From contig CANTUQ010000043.1 in NCBI GenBank assembly GCA_947683425.1, positions 12,014,501 to 12,078,500 on the forward strand: a DNA stretch of 64,000 nt. Direction: 5' to 3'. This DNA comes from Excoecaria cochinchinensis (Eukaryota; Streptophyta; Magnoliopsida; Malpighiales; Euphorbiaceae). The position numbers were made by a program, and so were the translations under genes. Shown here in pieces: positions 12,701-21,700 of the stretch. Below the pieces are notes generated by a model that was given only the letters and a program-made list of their open reading frames with translations, made no database searches and was not told the DNA's origin. Each line of letters opens with the position of its first letter. Position 1 is the stretch's first letter.

Positions 12701-15700
12701 CTGAGGTGAAAAGCGATATATAAACATGACATGGGATGTCATGGTAACTTATTTGATGAGTTGGTAAGAGAAAATATAGGGTTTGAGAAAAGGAGAAAAG
12801 TCTCTTGCGCAGAAAAGGCCGACTAGACCTAATCTGTGAATAGAACTTTTTATGAGCTAGAGACTTTTTCTCTAGAGCCTATTTTGCATTGGATGCACCT
12901 AATATTTGATATGGAGCGTCACTAATATGCTATAAGGCTATATTTAAAGTTTGAATGGGTTGGAGCCGATTCAAATGCGCAGGACCAAGTTCTTCAGGGC
13001 CATGTGCGCAGACTTGATGGTTTGGCCCTGTGAATGTCACTTAAGCCCATCCGATTTGTCCAAACTCTTTTGAGAGGTACAGCCATTATGAGATAAGACT
13101 AATATGATCTATGAAGTGTTTTAAAACACCTCAAAGTCGGATTCAAGTGGTGTGCTGGAATTAGAATTCTAATTCACATAAAATCCTAATTTCTCTCACT
13201 ATATTACCAAGACTTGTAGCCAAATTGGGTTAACTACTCTCTAACCCAATTTATTGCTGCCCCATGAAAAGATTCTTTGACCTTATTTCTTGTGTGGATA
13301 CCTTGGAAGTGCCTTGAAGTAAGGACACTGGTGTTTTGCGACAACCCGGCACGACGATATACAATTGTTCAACAAAATCCTACGATGAAGTTCTAAACTT
13401 TAAGATTAGAAATTCAATTCTTTTGATTAGATCATGCAATTATGAGTTTATAAGTTTTTAAATTTCTGCGCTTATATGTGATGTATGATGCTTATAAACC
13501 TACAATGGTATCAGAGCCTTGCTATTTCAAAAGAATTGAATGTTTATTCAATTTGGATTATTTTGGTGTTTGTGGTGTAAATTTCAATTTTTGATGTATA
13601 TGCATCTTAAAGTTCATATTTTTAATTGTTAAAAGTATGTATTATATCATATATTATTGAATGTATAGATTTATCTTAAGTAACATGCCATGAAAATGCA
13701 AGTAGAACTTCGAAAAGAGTCCCCCAAGGCCACTCAAGGGTTTTGCGCCATTAACAGAAATTTCAGGCCACAAATTGATTTTTGTCATTTTAATTTTTCC
13801 ATAAAAGATTAATTACATGTGTTTTGAAAACCCTACTATAACTTGGTATTTTTCAGAAAAAAAAAATAAAATGAAAAATTAATGTAATTGAAGTAAACAA
13901 AAACTAGCACAATTCGGCTTCCTAAGGTTTCTATGTGGGCCAAATTAGGTTAGGATGTTTTTGGGCCTAAATACTTTTGTTTCACTTCCAGCAATTAGCA
14001 TGCATTAATATGGGATATTACAAGGTGTTTTTATAATTTAAAACCATTAAATTTGATGCTTAATGAATTTGATTCATATAGCTAAAATTTAGCGCACCGA
14101 GCCGAATACGGTAAATTTTAATTTATAAGTTGATGGGGCCAATTAGCTAACTTGAATTCATAATATTAATTATTTACAAGTTTAATTAAAATGTTTAAGG
14201 GCTGGAATGGGCCAAAACTCGTTTGGCCCAAACTTGCTCAATAGGCCGAATAGCCCATAATAGGTTACTAACTTTGACCTAATTTTTGGGCCATTTAACT
14301 TTATAATTTGAAATTGATTTAAAATTAATTTAATTGCTAGAATAATATTTATTTAATTAATTAATAAGATTAAATAATTTAGTAATTGATTATTAATGAG
14401 ATTAATAATTGGAAACAAAACAAGCTAAGTACCATTTTCGGGAAACTAGTTTTTGAAGTAGTCAAAAAAATTTCAAATTTGAAATAGTTTCTAAAATGAA
14501 AAAAGTTTCCTAACATGGTTCTAATTAGGATAATGTGATACCTTAATTAAGTTAACATATTAAGTAACTTAAGATAAGGCATATACAAAGAACAATGTTT
14601 CAAAGAGTTGAAATATACACTAATTACACTAAATAAAACCTAATTTCGTTTATACATTATATGCATGATAGGATGTATGTCTTGGCATGTTGAGTTAGTT
14701 ATGGACTTATGGCCAATATGATTGAGCATATGCATGATTTATTTTGGCCCATTAGGACTTTCATGTCCGGTCTATTTATCTTGTAAAATTCTTTTTTGAT
14801 TATGTAATTAAATTACATAAGATTATATTAAGAAAGAAGAAGATAAGATCACTAGAGCAAGATGGGCCGAATGGCGGATCTAAGAAGAAAAGAAGATTTT
14901 GTAATATTCTTATTTTTTTTTTTTTATTTTGTAATTCATGCATTCTATCTAGAGTTTGACCTAGTTTCTTTCTTGGCTCGAGGAAACCAAAGTAAAAAGT
15001 CCATAACAAGCTCATATATTTAAGAGTTAAATATGCATGATTAATTAGATTAATGAATATGCATGTGCAGGCCAATGCATGCTAATCATGAATGATGAGA
15101 CCTCAAAGGAATAAACCCCTCGTTTAATATTAAGACATATAACCTTCCGTTAATATAAGAAAAACTAATAGTATTGAGTTGTTGAGCAAACTCAAGCCTC
15201 GGTTCGGTTCGATTTTGGACCGAACCGAATAAACCGAAAATGAAAGCTTTCAAAATAAAAGAACCAAACCGCAAATCAAACTATTTAGAATCAAAACCAA
15301 ATAGACCAAATTAAACAAAATGGGGGAAGAAAAACGCTAGTGATCCTACCCTTATTGAGGGAGCAAAAATCGATCATCACTGGCTCTTCCACCACCGTTG
15401 ACCTAGTCACCGTCCTCTGCCGGTGGTCAAGCAGCAATTGCCACCTCCTTTCTCCACCATCTCTGTATTTCACGATTTCTTGTTCTCTTTTCTACTGAAA
15501 ACTTCTTTTCATTCTCTGTCCAACTGCAATGTCAAATGATGACATGAACTGCTCTAGCAAGCTCCAGGAGATTCTGGCCACCAGCCGCTAATAACGCCGG
15601 TTACCATCTCCTGTGCGTTGCCAAACACCGCAGACACAGGTACACCTCCATTTCTCTTTGATTTCTTCCTCTTCTACATGTGAAATCTGAATCTCTAAAT

Positions 15701-18700
15701 CCATGGGTCTCATGCGATTTCTTCTCCAAAATCTCACAATTTTTACATCTCTACCATCATATTTATTTTGATTTTATTTCCCCTAACTCAATTTTGAAGA
15801 AAAGCTTAGGGATTTTGAGTGGGTGTTTCAATGGGTGTATGGTTATCTTCCAACTATTCGATTAAATGTCTCTTTGAAGCTCGCTGTTAATTTTAGACAC
15901 GTTAATTATATTGAATTTATTTATGAGGATATTGTTAGTAAGGATGCGGGAGCTTGGGATGCTATTATTTTTGGTGTTATAGTGAATGGAGAAGAAATAA
16001 AACCCCTTGGATTATTTCATAAAATGATCTCAAGTGGGATTCAACCATCATATACTACATTTGTTGTGGAATTTGTCAATTTTCTCTTCCATTTCTGTTG
16101 TTTCTTGGGTGTTTCCATAGTTGCATATGTGAAAGAGTAAAACAATGAGTTTTGATAAATTCGGTCGGTTCTGTTAATTCGGTTTTTCAATTTTAAGAAC
16201 CGAACGAATCAAAAACCGAACCAAACATACCAAAATCCATTTGGTTTGATTTTCAGTTTGGGTTCGGTTTTGCACAAGCCTACCCATATTATATCGAATA
16301 TGGTCGAATCATATTAACGTGTCGTTTTAACTAGCCCATTAGTTTGTTGAACAAACTCGAGACTAATGGACCTAAAGGCAAGATTAGAATTTGCATATTA
16401 AGATATGCATACATCAAGAGTTTATGGCCCAATAATTCAATAGTTGCATATAGATACAATTGGTATATGATACCTACCTTCAAGTTAGGGTTTCGCTTAT
16501 TGATATAGATTGCTAGTGTGTTGGACACATGAATTCCATATGCTCCAGTAGATGATGCCTCTAATAAAGATCATAAGGCATTTCTGAAAGATTATTGAGA
16601 TGGACATTGGGCAACATGTATCATGGTTGCTTCAATGTCTCCAAAACTTTAGAAATAACATGAGCATATCGATGCTCATACTATCATCAAATATCTGAGA
16701 TTTGTTCAGTGAAGAACCTTGAACGGATAGATATGAGATATCGAAGTTATTCCATTTTAAGATGTTGAAGTGCACTTCAGCTATGCAAGATAGGCTGAAG
16801 ATTTTGGATTATGTAATGAGAGGTTCACCTCTTTAAGTTAAATGATGGGTCATGAGTTAAGTGTGGACTTAATTATTTGACTTCTTCCTTATAGTTATTC
16901 ACAATTTGTGTTTATCTATCGTATGAGGAAGAATGCCACCATATTGCTTTAATTAGTGAACTTACACCAAGACTGCTAAGCTTTCTATTTATAAGAATCA
17001 AAAAGCAATCATGGTGGTTGATTATACTACTTCAATAAAGAATAAGTTTTCTAAGAAAAAGAACAAGTAAGTCAAGGCCCAAGATAGAATAAAAACAAAT
17101 GGCATACTCTGAAAATAGTTTTCTTATGGCATTATCGTTTAAGCCATATAAATGAAACACACATGTCTAAGTTACATAAATCTGGTGACTTAAGTTCATT
17201 TCACTATGAGTCATTTGAAACATGTGAACCCTATTTATTGGGCAAAATGAACGTGGCATTTAGTGGTAGAGGTGCATGGGCTGGTGAAACATTATAACTT
17301 ATACATGCAGACCTATGTTGTCCAATGTCCACACATCCCAGAGGAGGTTATCTATACTTCATATCCTTTATAGATGATTATTTCGAATATGAATATATTT
17401 ATCTAATGAAGTTCAAGTCTGAAGCTTTTGAAAAGTTCAAAGAATTCAGAAATGAAATAGAGAAACAACTTGGTAAGAGTATTATGACACCAAGATCAGG
17501 TCAAGGTGAAGAATACCTGAGCTAAGAATTTCGGAGTTATCCTAGAGATAAAGGGATATTATCTCAATGGACTCCTCCATATACACCAAAGTATAATAGC
17601 GTATTTAAAAAGAAAAATCGAATACTATTAGATACGGTTTGATGCATTATAAGTCTTACAAACTTGTCCAAATCTTTGTGGGGTTATATAATGAAAACTG
17701 TTGTTTATACATTAAACAGAGTTCCAAGTAAACCGGTTGATGTTACTCCATATGAGATGTGGAGTAACAAGAAACCTATATTCCATGTATGAGAACATGG
17801 ACTTTGGTTGATCCACCTGACGGGATAAAACTCATAGAGTGCAAATGTAACTTCAAAAAAAAGACCAGTGTGAAAAGTAGGGGTGTGCAAATGGTCGGTT
17901 CAGTTTTGGACCGAACCGAATAGACCGAAAATCGAACTTTGAAAATTTTTAGAACCGAACCGCAAACCGAAGATTTTAGGACCGAAACCGAATAGACCAA
18001 AATAATTTCGATTGGTTCGGTTCAATTGGTTTTTCTAAATGGGCTGGGCTGGGACTAAATGGTTAGGTCAAATGAATTGGATCGGATCCACCCACAGATC
18101 CATTAACCCGACCCAAAAACCCACATATATATATGAAATCCCTCCCTCATTTCACTTTCTCTCTCCTTACAGCCTTCCCCTCTCTCTCTCTCTCTCCTCT
18201 CCGCCGCTGTCTACCCAAGGCATCGCCTGCCAACGCTCCTTCCGCCGCTCGCTACGCCGTCAGCACCCTTCTCTTCTCTCTCTCTCGGCAGATCCCGCGC
18301 GCTGTCACCCCCCATTCCCTCCCTCTCGGTAGATCTGGTCCCATCGCGCCCCCCCACCCTCCCTTCCCCCGCCGGGGCTCTCCCCAAGGCTGCCTCCCTC
18401 CCTTACGCAGTCTCGATCTTGAATCGTGTTGGTTTTTTATTTTTTTGGTATTTTATTTTTTTTGTTGGTTTTTGATTTTTTTGGTTTACTGTGTTTTCCT
18501 TTTGAATCGTGTTGATGTTTTGTTTTTTTGTTGGTTTTTTATTTTTTTGGTTTACTGTGTTTGTATTGTGTTGGTTTCTGATTTTTTTGGTTTACTGTGT
18601 TTGTATTGTGTTGGTTCCTGTGTTTGATATATATATATAAAACGGTGAGTATTGTGGAGTTCAATCGGTTCGGTTCCTTCGGTATTATAATTTTAAGGAC

Positions 18701-21700
18701 CGAACCGAACCGGAAAAATCAAAATTTAAATTCGATTTAGAACCGAATGAACCGATAACCGAACCAAAAATCAATTCGGTTCGGTTTTCGGTTCTGCACA
18801 GCCCTAACGAAAAGTAATGTGGTTACCTATACTGCTTGCCTTGTGGGTAAAGAATATTATCAAAGATAAGGCATTGACTTTAACGAAACCTTTTCCCCTA
18901 TGGCAATGCTTAAGTCCATAAGGATACTTCTTGCCACTACTGCTCATTATAATTATGAGATATGGTAGATGGAAATAAAGACAGCTTAATGGAAATCTGA
19001 CTGAGGATGTGTATACGACACAACTTGAGGAATTTACATCCAAAGATAGTGAAAAGGTATGCAAGGTTCAAAGATCCATTTATGGATTGAACCAAGCATC
19101 CAAGAGCTAGAACATCCGCTTCAATGAGATAATCAAAGATTTTGGTTATACTCAGATTTTGGTTCCTCACATAATGAAAATGAGCTTTGTGTATACAAGA
19201 AGGTCAGTAGAAGTACAGTAGTTTTCCTTGTTCTGTATGTGGATGACATACTGATCATGGAAAATGATATTTCCATCCTTCAATCAGTTAAGATTTATTT
19301 ATCCAGATAGTTCTTTATGAAAGACCTTGGAGAAGCATCTTACATTATGGAAATGAGGATCTATAGAGATAGATCTAATAGGATGCTAGGTCTTTCACAA
19401 TCAACGTACATAGACAAGGTACTAAAGAGGTTCAGTACGGATGTTTCTAAAAAAGGATTTATTCCTAATACAAGGGAAAAGCATTTCTAAATCTATGTGT
19501 CCACGAACACGAGAGCAAAGAGAGCATAAGAATCCCATGTGCATCTGCAATAGGATCAATCATGTATGCTATGCTATATACGCATCTACATGTTTCATAT
19601 GCTCCGAGTGTCACAAGCAGATTCCAGTCTAATTATGGGGAGGAACATTGAATGGCAGTCAAGAACATCTTTAAATACTTGAGAAGGACTAAGGAGATGT
19701 TCTTGGTGTATGGAGATGATGATTTACATGTAAGCGGTTATATAGATGTCAGCTTTCAATCTGACAAAGACGATTGTAAATCACAGTCAGCTTTTGTGTT
19801 TCTGATGTGTAAAGGAGCAATTAGTTGAAAGAGTTCCAAACAGGAAATGAATGCAGACTTAACAATAGAGGCTGAGTACATTGCAGCTTTTGAGGCGGCA
19901 AAGAAAACTGTATGGATCAAAAAATTCATCACAAAACTAGGACTGGTTCCTAACATTATTGATCCAATACCCATGTATTGTGACAACAATGGAGCCATTG
20001 CGCAAGCAAAGGAATCACAGTCTCATCAAAGGTCCAAACATGTTCTCAAATGCTACCATCTCATTAGAGAGATTATAGCTAGGAATGATGTAAAGATTCA
20101 GAGAGTTCCCACATATGATAATATGGCAAATCCTCTCACGAAAGCACCATTCCAAAATAAATTCGATTACCACGTACATTCTATAGGTTTTAGATATATA
20201 GGTGATTGGCTCTAGTGCAAGTGGGAGATGTTAGTGATATGCCCTAAAGCCCATGTACAATAGGGTTTTTATCTATGTATAAAACATCCTATTTGAATAA
20301 TAATAAGGCATTTACACATTCGTTAGTGCTTTTGTATATTAACATTTGCATACATATGACTTGAACTATAACTTGAACTATAGAATGTAGCCATTGATAT
20401 ATTAACACAGTACAAAGGTACTCATGAAGGATTTATTATATGAGATACATATTATATGCAAATATATTAATACATAAATTATCCCTAATCATAACATTAA
20501 CAAGACAGAATATTATTAATACGGATAAACTAGCAGATGTTATACTTCTTAAATAGTTCAAGCAATAGTTCTCATTATTTGTGATCATTGAGATAATCAA
20601 AGTTAACATATGAACACTTGTTATAAGAACAAATACATTGGAGATCTATCATGAGAAACTTTACATGAATATTTATACTATATCAGTGAAGTATCTCATC
20701 ATTTCAGTCGTGCAAGTATCCTTGCACTTGAGATTACCAAGGTATCTCAAGTAGCAAGTGTTATACTTTGACTTCTATGCTTTTACTCATCGAAAGGGGG
20801 TATAGATAGGTCGGAAATTGGATATAGCATGAACTACTTGGAGGTACTTGAGTGACCAATAAAGGATTCACCACCCCAGTTATAGTGGAGAGTTCTATCT
20901 CAAGTATTTTTATACATCTTTGTTCTAAATACCTTGGCCAAGGTGGAATGCAAGGTGAATGAGATTCACAAGGGTATTTTGAAAATAAAGATAAAAGTAT
21001 GAGAATACAATAAGTTCATGAATGAATTGATACATGTCTATATTCAATTCATGAATGAGATTAGAAGAATGGTGAAATGAGTGATTGCATAAAACTTGAT
21101 GTGAAAAGGTAAAAGTGAAAACCACTGAAATTTCTGTCATTTGGGTAGCCATGATGCTTGGCTAGAAGCTTCTCATGACTTGTACAATAAGATTTGGTGA
21201 ATATCAATTGAGAATTGATAAAATGGTTCAAAAGAGTTTAAATCATAAGAGTCCTAATTAAACTATGACCTTTAGTTACATTTTGTACAACCAACATGCA
21301 CAAAGAACCCAAAGGATCACACACACATAAGAATTAAAGTCTGAAGTGAAAAGCGATATATAAACATGACATGAGATTGCATGGTAACTTATTTAATACG
21401 TTGGTAAGAGAAAATAGGGTTTGAGAAGAGAAGAAAAAGTACATAAAAATTAAGGTCTGAAGTGAAACGCTATATATAAACATGACATGAGATGTCATGG
21501 TAACTTATTTGATACTGTGGTAAGAGAAAATATAAGGTTTGAGAAGAGAAGAAAAAGTCCCATGCACAGAAAAGGCCAAGTGGGCTTAATCTACGCATAT
21601 AACTTTTTATGAGCGGGAGACTTTTTCTCTAGAGACCATTTTGCATTGGATGCAGATAATATTTGATATAGAGCTTCATTAATATGTTATAAGGTTGTAT

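Noticed and set aside
18039..18627. Open frames of 97 and 164 codons
   Set aside because: They lie in the CT-rich leader-like cargo of a hAT-like element, have low complexity, and match no protein that I recognise.
17880..18808. GGGGTGTGC...GCCCTAAC as exact element ends with a perfect GAAAAGTA duplication
   Set aside because: It gives a perfect 8-bp duplication but destroys the terminal inverted repeat shared with sibling elements; I prefer 17878-18806 and keep this as an alternative.
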